Below are positions 37,194-49,865 of a stretch of DNA of 64,000 nucleotides, in pieces; within the stretch, counting starts at the first letter, position 1; the number at the start of each line of letters is the position of its first letter. The notes below the pieces were generated by a model. It had not been told where the DNA came from and searched no databases. It worked only from the letters and a program-made list of their open reading frames with translations. This DNA is from Agelas oroides (Eukaryota; Porifera; Demospongiae; Agelasida; Agelasidae), in the NCBI GenBank assembly GCA_949130485.1, contig OX422191.1, positions 5,581,754 through 5,645,753 on the forward strand, in the 5' to 3' direction. Both the position numbers and the translations under genes were made by a program.

Positions 37194-37699
37194 CCTCCAG
37201 AACCTCCCTTCAGAACATGTCTTTGGGAAGGCCGCAGACTCACTCTGTGTACCTATCACCACCACGATCTCTCAGACAAGATCAGTATAGAGGAAGACTA
37301 ACTGGTCTAGCTAGTCTGGTAGTTGGTGGAAGGATGAGAAGGGAACAAGCAGGGAGGTATAAGGTAGAAAGAAAGAAATGACACTTCAACAATATTTCTT
37401 TAGCGACTTTACTACTGCAGTACAACTCTATAGCTAGCTATATGTTTCCTTACGCGGAAATAGCTACTTTAGCTATTTTATATGTAGTAAAAAAAGTACA
37501 TTTATAAATTCATTGACTTTCAGCCACCACGGTGGTGTGAAGTCTCAGCGATGTAACCGCTCCGCACTCCTTGTCACCAAAAGACATTCGCTCCCGTGGG
37601 ACATCGAACATGTAAGCCCTCTCCTTCACTAAGCTCAGGTACCATTTTGTTGCTGGTGGAATTTTCACGAACGGATCATATCAAAGAAGACGAACTTGA
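37194..37699 (+). CDS. Likely 3' exons of an unrecognised host gene
   Basis: Three exon-like blocks fit together in phase. The first, 37194-37356, follows a strong acceptor (TTCCTCTCTGTGCATATACAG) and ends at GAG/GTATAAGG. The second, 37524-37611, lies between TTGACTTTCAG and CAT/GTAAGCC. The third, 37634-37699, ends at TGA. They encode serine/arginine-rich sequence with YLSPPRSLRQDQYRGRLTGL, VKSQRCNRSALLVTKRHSL and HFVAGGIFTNGSYQRRRT. I recognise no family. If the first intron is not spliced, the frame stops at 37381. A minus-strand open stretch of 57 codons overlaps (about 37500-37690, reading MFDVPRERMSFGDKECG), so strand is not certain. Upstream exons were not found. Confidence 0.4.
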
Positions 37700-37876
37700 A
37701 GTGTACGATCGAAGTGAGAAAATGCGAAATGGCGCGTGCCATGTTGCGCACGCGTACAAGGACTGAGCCACGCCCCTGTCATTATTAGCCCCACCCTGTT
37801 TGCGAGGCTGGCTCCTGTACTTCTAAGTATAAGTTTCTGTAACAAAACAGACTCTACATACACGCTACTACCTGTC

Positions 37877-37936
37877 ATGATGGTTGTTCTCTCCAGACTA
37901 AAGCTACAGGAGTTGGAAAAGTTATTGCATGATCAT
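37877..37936 (+). CDS. Candidate first exon cut off by the right satellite array
   Basis: ATGATGG opens a 20-codon leucine-rich helix-like segment, MMVVLSRLKLQELEKLLHDH, ending exactly at a donor GTATGT. Only 64 bp of non-satellite DNA follow before the array starts at 38001. Upstream (37725-37800) lie CpG-rich motifs: AAATGGCG, resembling YY1; GCGCACGCG; GCCACGCCCC, a GC/CACCC box; and CCCCACCC. These would suit a promoter. If real, the rest of the gene has been displaced by, or lies beyond, the array. Confidence 0.35.
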
Positions 37937-38009
37937 GTATGTTCATATATGTAATATGAATCAGGCCTGATCGAAACAGCTAATACTTGACCAAAATAAT
38001 GACGATCGA

Positions 38010-41000
38010 GAAAGCAGTTTGCACTGTTGTGGATGCCCTGTGATGTTGGTGCAAGTCTGTTTATGTGCGGAAAAGACATGACAACGCCGTTTTAACCTCC
38101 GATGGGGTACTCTGAAGCACGTACAGGCCTGTTTAAGTGTCACAGAAAATCGAGAAAGCAATTTTTACCTCTGTGGAAGCCCTGTGAGGTTGGTGCAAGC
38201 TTGTTTATGTGCTGAAAAGACCTGATAACGCCGTTTTAACCTCCGAGGGCGTGCTATTAAGCACGTGTAGGCCTGTTTAAGAGCCGTAGACGATCGAGAA
38301 AGAAGTTTTCACCACTGTTGAAGTCCTGTCATGCTCGTGCATGCCTGCAAATGTGCGAGAAAGACCAGATAACGCCGTTTTAACCTCCGAGGAGATGCTA
38401 TGAAGCACGTGCAGGCCTGTTCAAGTGCCAGTGACGGTCGAGAAAGCAGTTTTTACAACTGTGGAGGTTCTGTGAGGCTCATGTAAGCCTGTTTATGTGC
38501 GGAAAAGACTTGAAAACGCCGATTTAACCTCCGATGGGATACTGTGAAGCACGTACAGGCCTGTTTAAGTGGAAGAGAAGATCGAGAAAGAAGTTTTTCC
38601 CACTGTGAAAGCCCTGTGAGGTTGGTGTAAGCTTGTTTATGTGCTGAAAAGACCTGATAACGCCGTTTTATCGTTTGAGTAGGTGCTGTGAAGCACGTGT
38701 AGGCCTGTTTAAGAGCCATAGAAGATCGAGAAAGCAGTTTTTACCTCTGTGGAAGCCCTGTGAGGTTGGTGCAAGCTTGTTCATGTGCTGAAAAGACATG
38801 ATAACGCCGTTTTAACCTCCGAGGAGGTGCTGTGAAGCACGTACAGTCTGCTTTAAGTGGCAGAGAAGATCGAGAAAGCAGTTTTCACGACTGTGGAGGC
38901 CCTGTGAGGTTAGTGCAAGCCTGTTTGTGTGCGGAAAAGACCTGATAACGCCGACTTTAACCTCCGAGGTCGTGCTATGAAACACGTGTAAGCCTGTTTA
39001 GGACCCATAGGCGATCGAGAAAGCAGTTTTCACCACTGTTGAAGCCCTGTGATGCTCGTGCAAGCCTGTTTATGTGCGAGAAAAACCTGATAACGTCGTT
39101 TTAACCTCCGAGGTGGTACTGTGAAGCATGTGCAGGTAGGTTTAAGTGCCAGGGACGATCGAGAAAGCAGTTTTCACCACTGTGGAAGCCCTGTGAGGTT
39201 AGTGCAAGCCTGTTTATGTGCGGAAAAGAGCTGATAACGCCGTTTTAACCTCCGAAAGCGTCATATGAAGCACGTGTAGGCCTTTTTAAGAGCCATAGAC
39301 GATCGAGAAAGCAGTTTTCACCTCTGTTGAAGTCCTGTGATGCTCGTGCATGCCTGTTTATGTGCGAGAAAGACCTGATAACGCCGTTTTAACCTCCGAG
39401 GAGATGCTTTGAAGCACGTGTAGGCCTGTTTAAGTGCCATAGACGATCGAGAAAGCAGTTTTCAACACTGTTGAACTCCTGTGATGCTTGTGCATGCCTG
39501 TTTATGTGCGAGAAAGACCTGATAACGCAGTTTTAACCTCCGAGGAGATGCTTTGAAGCACGTATAGGCCTGTTTAAGTGCCATAGACGATCGAGAAAGC
39601 AGTTTTCAACACTGTTGAAGTCCTATGATGCTCGTGCAAGCCTGTTTATGTGCGGAAAAGACATGATAACGCCGATTTAACCTCCGATATGGTACTGTGA
39701 AGCACGTACAGGCCTGTTTAAGTGGCAGACAAGATCGAGAAAACAGTTTTTACTGCTGTGGAAGCCCTGTGAGTTTGGTGCAAGCTTGTTTATCTGCGGG
39801 AAAGGCCTGATACCATTGTTTTAACCTCGGAGGGGGTGCTGTGAAGCACATGGACGCCTGATTAAGTGCCAGGGACGATCGAGAAAGCAGTTTGCACTGT
39901 TGTGGATGCCCTGTGATGTTGGTGCAAGTCTGTTTATGTGCGGAAAAGACCTGATAACGCCGTTTTACCCTCCGAGGGCGTGCTATGAAGCACGTGTAGG
40001 CCTGTTTAAAAGCCGTAGACGATCGAGAAAGAAGTTTTCACCACTGTTGAAGTCCTGTGATGCCCGTGTATGCCTGTTTATGTGCGAGAAAGACCTGATA
40101 ACGCCGTTTTAACCTCCGAGGAGTTGCTTTGAAGCACGTGTAGGCCTGTTTAAGTGCCATAGACGATCAAGAAAGCAGTTTTCAACACTGTTGAAGTCCT
40201 GTGATGCTCGTGCATGCCTGTTTATGTGCGAGAAAGACCTTATAACGCCGTTTTAACCTCCGAGGAGATGCTTTGAAGCACGTGTAGGCCTGTTTAAGTG
40301 CCATGGACGGTCGAGAAAGCAGTTTTTACCACTGTGGAGGTCCTGTGAGGCTCATGTAAGCCTGATTATGTGCGGAAAGACATGATAACGCCGTTTTAAC
40401 CTGCGATGTGGTACTCTGAAGCACGTACAGGCCGGTTTAAGTGTCACAGAAGATCGAGAAAGAAGTTTTTACCTCTGTGGAAGCCCTGTGAGGTTGGTGC
40501 AAGCTTGTTTATGTGCTGAAAAGACCTGATAACGCCGTTTTAACCTCCGAGGAGGTGCTGTGAAGACCTGATAACGCCGTTTTAACCTCCGAGGAGGTGC
40601 TGTGAAGCACGTACAGGCTTCTTTAAGTGGTAGACAAGATCGAGAAAGCAGTTTTCACCACTGTTGAGGCCCTGTAAGGTTTACTGCAAGCCTGTTTATG
40701 TGCGGAAAAGACCTGGTAACGCCGATTTTAACCTCCAAGGTCGTGCTATGAAGCACGTGTAGGCCTGTTTAGGACCCATAGACGATCGAGAAAGCAGTTT
40801 TCCCAACTGTTGAAGTCCTGTGAGGCTAATGTAAGCCTGTTTATGTGCGGAAAATACATGATAACGCCGATTTAACCTCCGATGGGGTACTGTGAAGCAC
40901 GTACAGGCCTGTTTAAGTGGAAGAGAAGGTCGAGAAAGCAGTTTTTACCTCTGTGGAAGCCCTGTGAGGTTTGTGTAAGCTTGTTTATGTGCTGAAAAGA

Positions 41001-41700
41001 CCTGATAACGCCGTTATCGTTTGAGTAGGTGCTGTGAAGCACGTGTAGGCCTGTTTAAGAGCCATAGACGATCGAGAAAGCAGTTTTCACCACTGTTGAA
41101 GTCCTTTGATGCTCGTGCTTGCCTGTTTATCTGTGAGAATGAACTAATAACGCCGTTTTAACCTCCGAGGGGATGCTTTGAACCGCGTGTAGGCCTGTTT
41201 ACGTGCCAGGAACGGTCGAGAAAGCAGTTTTCTCCACTGTGGTGGTCCTGTGAGGCGTATTTAAGCCTGTTTATGTGCGGAAAAGACATGATAACGCCGT
41301 TTAACCTCCGATGGGGTACTGTAAAGTACGTACAAGCCTGTTTAAGAGCCATAGACGATCGAGAAAGAAGTTTTCACCTCTGTTGAAGTCCTGTGATGCT
41401 CGTGCATGCCTGTTTATGTGCGAGAAAGACCTGAGATGGGGTACTCTGAAGCACATACAGGCCTGTTTAAGTGGCAGAGAAGATCGAGAAAGCAGTTTTT
41501 ACCGCTGTGGAAGCCCTGTGAGTTTGGTGCAAGCTTGTTTATGAGCGGGAAATGCCTGATACCACCGTTTTAACCTCGTAGCGGGTGCTGTGAAGCACAT
41601 GGACGCCTGATTAAGTGCCAGGGACGATCGAGAAATCAGTTTGCACTGTTGTGGATGCCCTGTGATATTGGTGCAAGTCTGTTTATGTGCGGAAGACCTG
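38010..41700 (-). repeat. Right-array segment matching the left end of the window, inverted
   Basis: Private monomer variants appear in the order expected for an inverted copy of about 0.4-3.4 kb. 38780-39015 mirrors 2680-2445 (CACAGTCGTG, GCAGACTGTAC, CGCCTATGGGTCC variants). 39080-39250 mirrors 2390-2220 (CACTTAAACCTAC variant). 38340-38370 mirrors the TTTGCAGGCATGCACGAG variant. Small whole-monomer gaps interrupt the collinearity. Confidence 0.75.
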
Positions 41701-42844
41701 TTAACGCCGTTTTAACCTCCGAGGGCGTGCTATGAAGCACGTGTAGGCCTGTTTAAGTGCCAGGGACTGTCGAGAAAGCAGTTTTTACCACTGTGGAGGT
41801 CCTGTGAGGCTCATGTAAGCCTGTTTATGTGCGGAAAAGACATGATAACGCCGTTTTAACCTCCGATGGGGTACTGTGAAACACGTACAGGCCTGTTTAA
41901 GGGGCAGAGAAGATCGAGAAAGCAGTTTTTACCGCTGTGGAAGCCCTGTGAGTGTGGTTCAAGCTTGTTTATGTGCGGTAAAGGCCTGATACCATCGTTT
42001 TAAACGCGGAGCGGGTGCTGTGAAGCACATGGACGCCTGATTAAGTGCCAGGGACGATCGAGAAAGCAGTTTGCACTGTCGTTGATGCCCTGTGATATTG
42101 GTGCAAGTCTGTTTATGTGCGGAAAAGACCTGATAACGCCGTTTTAACCTCCGAGGGCGTGCTCTGAAGAACGTGTAGGCCTGTTTAAGTGCCAGGGACG
42201 GTCGAGAAAGCAGTTTTTACCACTGTGGAGGTCCTGTGAGGCTCATGCAAGCCTGTTTATGTGCGGAAAAGACATGATAACGCCGATTTAACCTCCGATG
42301 GGGTACTGTGAAACACGTACATGCCTGTTTAAGGGGCAGAGAAGATCGAGAAAGCAGTTTTTACCGCTGTGGAAGCCCTGTGAGTTTGGTGCAAGCTTGT
42401 TTATGTGCGGTAAAGGCCTGATACCACCGTTTTAAACTCGGAGCGGGTGCTGTGAAGCACATGGACGCCTGATTAAGTGCCAGGGACGATCGAGAAAGCA
42501 GTTTGCACTGTCGTTGATGCCCTGTGATGTTGGTGCAAGTCTGTTTATGTGCGGAAAAGACCTGATAACGCCGTTTTAACCTCCGAGGGCGTGCTATGAA
42601 GAACGTGTAGGCCTGTTTAAGTGCCAGGGACGGTCGAGAAAGCAGTTTTTACCACTGTGGAGGTCCTGTGAGGCTAATGCAAGCCTGTTTATGTGCGGAA
42701 AGACATGATAACGCCGATTTAACCTCCGATGGGGTAATGTGAAGCACATGCAGGCCTGTTTAAGTAGCAGAGAAGATCGAGAAAGCAGTTTTTACCGCTG
42801 TAAAAGCCCTGTGAGTTTGGTGCAAGGTTGTTTATGTGTGGGAA

Positions 42845-45800
42845 AGGCCTGGTACGACCGTTTTAACCACGGAGTGGGTGCTGTTAAGCACGTGTAGGCC
42901 TGTTTAAGTGCCAGGGACGGGCGAGAAATCAGTTTTTACCACTGTGGAGGTCCTGTTAGTCTCATGTAGGCCTGTTTAAGTGCGGAAAGACATGATAACG
43001 CCGTTCTAACCTCCGATGGGGTACTGTGAAGCACGTACAGGTCTCTTTAAGTAGCACAGAAAATCGAGAAAGCAGTTTTTACCTCTGTGGAAGCCCTGTG
43101 AGGTTGGTGCAAGCTTGTTTATGTGCTGAAAAGAATTGATAACGCCGTTTTAACCTGCGAGGGCGTGCTATGAAGCGCGTGTAGGTCTGTTTAAGAGCCG
43201 TAGACGGTCGAGAAAGAAGTTTTCACCACTGTTGAAGTCCTGTGATGCTCTTGCATGCCTGTTTATGTGCGAGAAAGACCTTATAACGCCGTTTAATCCG
43301 CCGAGGAGATGCTTTAAAGCACGTGTAGGCCTGTTTAAGTGCCAGGGACGGTGGAGAAAGCAGTTTTTATCACTGTGGAAGTCCTGTGAGGCTCATGCAA
43401 GCCTGTTTATGTGCGGAAAAGACATGATAACGCCGATTTAACCTCCGATGGGTTACTGTGAAGCACGTACAAGCCTGTTTAAGTGGCAGAGATGATCGAG
43501 AAAGCAGTTTTAACCGCTGTGGAAGCCCTGTGAATTTGGTGCAAGGTTGTTTATGTGTGGGAAAGGCCTGATACCACCGTTTTAACCTCGGAGGGGGTGC
43601 TGTGAAGCACATGGACGCCTGATTAAGTGCCAGGGACGATCGAGAAAGCAGTTTGCACTGTTGTGGATGCCCTGTGATGTTGGTGCAAGTCTGTTTATGT
43701 GCGGAAAAGACCTGATAACGCCGTTTTTCACCGCCGTGGGCGTGTTATGAAGCACGTGTATGCCTGTTTAAGTGCAAGGGACGATAAAGAAAGCAGTTTT
43801 TACCACTGTAGAGGTGCTGTGAGGCTCATGTAAGCCTGTTTATCTGCGGAAAAACATGATAACGCCGATTTAACCTTCGATGGGGTACTGTGAAACACGT
43901 ACAAGTCTGTTTAAGTGGCAGAGAAGATCGAGAAAGCAGTTTTGACCGCTGTAGAAGCAGTTATGACCGCTGTGGGAACCCTGTGAGTTTGGTGCAAGCA
44001 TGTTTATGTGCGGGAAAGGCCTGATACGACCGTTTTAACCACGGAGGGTGTGCTGTGAAGCACGTGTAGGCCTGTTTAAGTGCCAGGGACGGTCCAGAAA
44101 GCAGTTTATACCACTGTGGAGGTCCTGTGAGGTTCGTGTTAGCCTGTTTAAGAGCGGAAAGACATGATAACGCCGTTCTAATCTCCGATGGGGTACTGTG
44201 AAGCATGTACAGGCCTCTTTACGTAGCACAGAAAATCGAGAAAGCAGTTTCTACCTCTGTGGATGCCCTGTGAGGTTGGTGCAATCTTGTTTATGTGCTG
44301 AAAAGACCTGATAACGCCGTTTTAACCTCCGAGGGCGTGCTATTAAACACGTGTAGGCCTGTTTAAGAGCCGTAGACGGTCGATAAAGAAGTTTTCACCA
44401 CTGTTGATGTCCTGTGATGCTCGTGCATGCCTGTTTATGTGCGAGAAAGACCAGATAACGCCGTTTTAACCACCGAGGAGATGCTTTGTAGCACGTGTAG
44501 GCCTGTTTAAGTGCCAGGGACGGTCGAGAAAGCAGTTTTTACCACTGTGGAGGTCCTGTGAGGCTCATGTAAGCCTGTTTATATGCGGAAAGACATGATA
44601 ACGCCGTTCTAACCTCCGATGGGGTACTGTGAAGCACGTACAAGCCTGTTTAAATAGCACAGAATATCGAGAAAGCAGTTTTTACCTCTGTGGAAGCCCT
44701 GTGAGGTTGGTGCAAGCTTGTTTATGTGCTGAAAAGACTTGATAACTCCGTTTTAACCTCCGAGAAAGTGCTGTGAAGCACGTACAGGCTTCTTTAAGTG
44801 GCAGAGAAGAACGAGAAAGCGGTTTTCATCACTGTGAAGGGACTGTGGGGTTAGTGCAAGCCTGTTTATGTTCGGAAAAGACCTGATAATGCCGATTTTC
44901 ACCGCCGAGGTCGTGCTATGAAGCACGTGTAGGGCTGTTTAGGACCCATGGACGATCCCGAAAGCAGTTTTCACCACTGTTGAAGTCCTATGATGCTCGT
45001 GCAAGCCTGTTTATGTGCGAGAAAGACCATATAACGCCGTTTTAACCTCCTTGGGGATGCTTTGAAGCACGTGTAGGCCTGTTTAAGTGCCAGGGACGGT
45101 CGAGAAAGCTGTTTTTACCACTGTGGAGGTCCTGTGAGGCTCATGCAAGCCTGTTTATGTGCGGAAAAGACATGATAACGCCGATTTAACCTCCGATGGG
45201 GTACTGTGAAACACGTACAGGCCTGTTTAAGTGGCAGAGAAGATCGAGAAAGCAGTTTTTACGTCTGTGGAAGCCCTGTGAGGTTGGTGCAAACATGTTT
45301 AGGTGCTGAAAAGACCTGATAACGCCGTTTTAACCTCCGAGGGCGTGCTATGAAACACATGTAGGCCTGTTTAAGAGACGTAGACGGTCGAGAAAGAAGT
45401 TTTCACCACTGTTGAAGTCCTGTTATACTCGTGCATGCCTGTTTATGTGCGAGAAAGACTTGATAACGCCGTTTTAACCTCCGAGGAGATGCTTTGAAGC
45501 ACGTGTAGGCCTGTTTAAGAGCCAGGGAAGGTCCAGAAAGCAGTTTTTACCACTGTGGAGGTCCTGTGAGGCTCATGCAAGCCTGTTTATGTGCGAGAAA
45601 GGCCTGATACGACCGTTTTAACCACGGAGGGGGTGCTGTGAAGCACATGTAGGCCTGTTTAAGAGCCGTAGACGGTCGAGAAAGAAGTTTTCACCTCTGT
45701 TGAAGTCCTGTGATGCTCGTGCATGCCTGTTTATGTGTGAGAATGACCTGATAACGCCGTTTTAACCTCCGAGGAGATGCTTTGAAGCACGTGTAGGCCT

Positions 45801-48800
45801 GTTTAAGTGCCATAGACGAGCGAGAAATCAGTTTTCGCCTCTGTTGAAGTCTTGTGATGCTCTTGCATGCCTGTTTATGTGCGAGAAAGACTTTATAACG
45901 CCGTTTTAACCTCATTGGAAATGCTTTGAAGCACGTTTAGGCCTGTTTAAGTGCCAGGGACGGTCGAGAAAGCAGTTTTTACCACAGTGGAGGTCCTGTG
46001 AGGCTCATGTAAGCCTGATTATGTGCGGAAAGACATGATAACGCCGTTGTAACCTCCGATGGGGTACTCTGAAGCACGTACAGGCATGTTTAAGTATCAC
46101 AGAAAATCGAGAAAGCAGTTTTTACGTCTGTGGAAGCCCTGTGAGGTTGGTGCAAACTTGTTTATGTGCCGATAAGAGCTGATAACTCCGTTTTAACCTC
46201 CGAGGGCGTGTTATGAAACACATGTAGGCCTGTTTAAGAGACGTAGACGGTCGAGAAAGAAGTTTTCACCACTGTTGAAGTCCTGTGATACTCGTGCATG
46301 CCTGTTTATGTGCGAGAAAGACTTGATAACGCCGTTTTAACCTCCGAGGAGATGCTTTGAAGCACGTGTAGTCTTGTTTATGTGCCAGGGACGGTCGAGA
46401 AAGCAGTTTTTACCACTGTGGAGGTCCTGTGAGGCTCATGCAAGCCTGTTTATGTGCGAGAAAGGCCTGATACGACCGTTTTAACCACGGAGGGGGTGCT
46501 GTGAAGCACGTGTAGGCCTGTTTAAGAGCCGTAGACGGTCGAGAAAAAAGTTTTCACCACTGTTGAAGTCCTGTGATGCTCGTGCATGCCTGTTTATTTG
46601 TGAGAATGACCTGATAACGCCGTTTTAACCTCCGAGGGCGTGCTATTAAGCACGTATAGGCCTGTTTAAGAGCCGTAGACGATCGAGAAAGAAGTTTTCA
46701 CCACTGTTGAAGTCCTGTGATGCTCGTGCATGCCTGCATATGTGCGTAAAAGACCAGATAACGCCGTTTTAACCTCCGAGGAGATGCTATGAAGCACGTG
46801 TAGGCCTGTGAGACTCATGTAAGCCTGTTTATGTGCGGAAAAGACATGATAACGCCGATTTAACCTCCGATGGGGTACTGTGAAGCACGTAGAAGCCTGT
46901 TTAAGTGGCTGGAAAGATCGAGAAAGCAGTTTTTACCGCTGTGGAAGCCCGGTGAGTTTGGTGCAAGCTTGTTTATGTGCGGGAAAGGCCTGATACCACT
47001 GTTTTAACCACGGAGGGGGTGCTGTGAAGCACGTGCAGGCCTGTTTAAGTGCCAGGGACGGTCGAGAAAGCAGTTTTTACCACTGTGGAGGTCCTGTGAG
47101 GTTCATGTAAGCCTGTTTATGTGCGGAAAGACATGATAACGCCGTTCTAACCTCCGATGGGGTACTGTGAAGCACGTACAGGCCTGTTTAAGTAGCACAG
47201 AATATCGAGAAAGCAGTTTTTACCTCTGTGGAAGCCCTGTGGGGTTTGTGCAATCCTGTTTATGTGCGGAAAAGACCTGATAACGCCGATTTTAACCGCC
47301 GAGATCGTGCTATGAAGCACGTGTAGGCCTGTGTACGACCGATGGACGATCGAGAAAGCAGTTGTCACCACTGTTGAAGTCCTGTGATGCTCGTGCAAGC
47401 CTGTTTATGAGCGAGAAAGACCTGATAACGCCGTTTTAACCTCGGATGGGGTACTGTGATGCACGTGCAGGTAGGGTTAAGTGCCAGGGACGATCGAGGA
47501 AGCAATTTACACCGTTGTGGATGCCCTGTGAGGTTGGTGCAAGTCTGTTTAAGTGCGGAAAAGAGCTGATAACGCCGTTTTAACTTCCGAGGAGATGCTT
47601 TGAAGCACGTGTAGGCCTGTTTAAGTGCCATAGACGATCGGGAAAGGAGTTTTCACCACTGTTGAAGTCCTGTGATGCTCGTGCATGCCTGTTTATGTGC
47701 GAGAAAGACCTTATAACACCGTTTTAACCACCGAGGACATGCTTTGAAGAACGTGTAGGCCTGTTTGAGAGCCAGGGACAGTCGAGAAAGCAGATTTTAC
47801 CACTGAGGAAGCCCTGTGAGGTTAGTGCAAGCCTGCTTATGTGCGTAAAAGGCCAGATATCACCGTTTTAACTTCGCAGGGGGTGCTGTGAAGCACATGG
47901 ACGCCTGATTAAGTGCCATGGACGATCGTGAAAGCAGTTTTCACTGTTGTGGATGCCCTGTGATGTTGGTGCAAGACCTGATAACACCGTTTTAACCTCC
48001 GAGGAGGTACTGTGAAGCACGTACAGGCTTCTTTAAGTGGCAGAGAAGAACCAGAAAGCGGTTTACATCACTGTGGAGGCCCTGTTGGGTTAGTGCATGC
48101 CTGTTTATGTGCGGAAAAGACCTGATAACGCCGATTTTATCCGCCGAGGTCGTGCTATGAAGCACGTGTAGGCCTGTTTAGGACACATGGACGATCGAGA
48201 AAGCAGTTTTCACCACTGTTGAAGTCCTGTGATGCTCGTGCAAGCCTGTTTATGTGCGAGAAAGACCTGATAACGCCGTTTTAACCTCGGAGGGAGTACT
48301 GTGAAGCATGTGCAGGTAGGTTTAAGTGCCAGGGACGATCGAGAAAGAAATTTTCACCGTTGTGGATGCCCTGTGAGGTTGGTGCAAGTCTGTTTATGTG
48401 CTGAAAAAGCTGATAACGCCATTTTAACCTCCGAGGGCGTGCTATGAAGCACGTGTAGGCCTGTTTAAGAGCCGTAGACGATCGAGAAAGGAGTTTTCAC
48501 CACTGTTGAAGTCCTGTGATGCTCGTGCATGCCTGCATATGTGCGAGAAAGACCAGATAACGCCGTTTTAACCTCCGAGGAGATGCTATGAAGCACGTGC
48601 AGGCCTGTTTAACTGCCAGGGACGCTCGAGAAAGCAGTTTATACCACTGTGGAGGTTCTGCGAGGCTCATGTAAGCCTGTTTATGTGCGGAAAAGACATG
48701 ATAACGCATATTTAACCTCCGAAGGGGTACTGTGAAGAACGTAGTAGCCTGTTTAAGTGGCAGAGAGATCGAGAAAGCAGTTTTGACCGCTGTGGAAACC

Positions 48801-49865
48801 CTGTGAGTATGGTGCAAGCTTGTTTAAGTGCGGGAAAGGCCTGATACCACTGTTTTAACCACGGAGGGGGTGCTGTGAAGCACGTGTAGGCCTGTGTAAG
48901 TGCCAGGGACGGTCGAGAAAGCAGTTTATACCACTGTGGAGGTGCTGTGAGGGTCATGTAAGCCTGTTTATGTGCGGAAAGACATGATAACGCCGATTTA
49001 ACCTCCGATGGGGTACAGTGAAGCACGTACAGGCCTGTGTAAGTAGCACAGAATATCGAGAATGCAGTTTTTACTTCTGTGGAAGCCCTGTGAGTTTGGT
49101 GCAAGCTTGTTTATGTGCTGATAAGACCTGATAACGCCGTTTTAACCTCCGAGGATGTGCTGTGAAGCACGTACAGGCTTCTTTAAGTGGCAGAGAAGAA
49201 CGAGAAAGCGGTTTTCATCACTATGGAGGCCCTATGGGGTTAGTGTATGCTTGTTTATGTGCGGAAAAGACCTGATAACGCCGATTTTAACCGCCGAGGT
49301 CGTGCTATGAAGCACGTATAGGCCTGTTTAGCACACATGGACGATCGAGAAAGCAGTTTTCACCACTGTTGAAGTCCTGTGATACTCGTGCAAGTCTGTT
49401 TATGTGCGGAAAAGACCTGATAACGACGTTTTAACCTCCGAGGGCGTGTTATGAAGCACGTGTAGGCCTGTTTAAGTGCCAGGGACTGTCGAGAAAGCAG
49501 TTTTCACCACTGTGGAGGTCCTGTGAGCTTCATGCAAGCCTGTTTATGTGCGGAAAGACATGATAACGCCGATTTAACCTCCGATGGCGTACTGTGAAGC
49601 ACGTACAGACCTGTTTAAGTTGCAGAGAAGATCGAGAAAGTAGTTTTTACCGCTGTAGAAGCCCTGTGAGTTTGGTGCAAGGTTGTTTATGTGTGGGAAA
49701 GGCCTGATACCACCGCTTTAACCTCGGAGCGGGTACTGTGAAACACGTACAAGCCTGTTTAAGTTGCAGAGAAGATCGAGAAAGCAGTTTTGACCGCTGT
49801 AGAAGCCCTGTGAGTTTGGTGCAAGCTTGTTTATGTGTGGGAAAGGCCTGATACGACCGTTTTAA
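42845..49865 (-). repeat. Large higher-order unit, copy A (about 7.0 kb)
   Basis: This block is repeated downstream with a shift of 7000 bp for about 42.85-45.95 kb, 7432 bp for about 45.95-46.12 kb, and 7864 bp for 46.12-49.87 kb. The two steps of 432 bp are exactly one trimer each. In 46.12-49.87 kb I saw only isolated differences from copy B (for example 49619 T against 57483 G); the first 3 kb is more diverged. Confidence 0.9.

Larger units (their letters stand above)
32512..38000. other. Unique island between oppositely oriented satellite arrays
   Basis: About 5.5 kb of non-satellite, more AT-rich DNA. The left edge is a run of ten T (32517-32526) next to a broken monomer, and the right edge is an abrupt start of satellite at 38001. 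No terminal inverted repeats or target duplications were seen at the two edges, and the flanking arrays face opposite ways. The island is therefore not a simple insertion into one array. It contains a protease gene, a SWIM sequence, small repeats and candidate exons listed below. Confidence 0.9.

Noticed and set aside
32512-38000. The island as one large transposon inserted in the satellite
   Set aside because: The flanking arrays face opposite ways, and no terminal repeats or target duplication were found at its edges.
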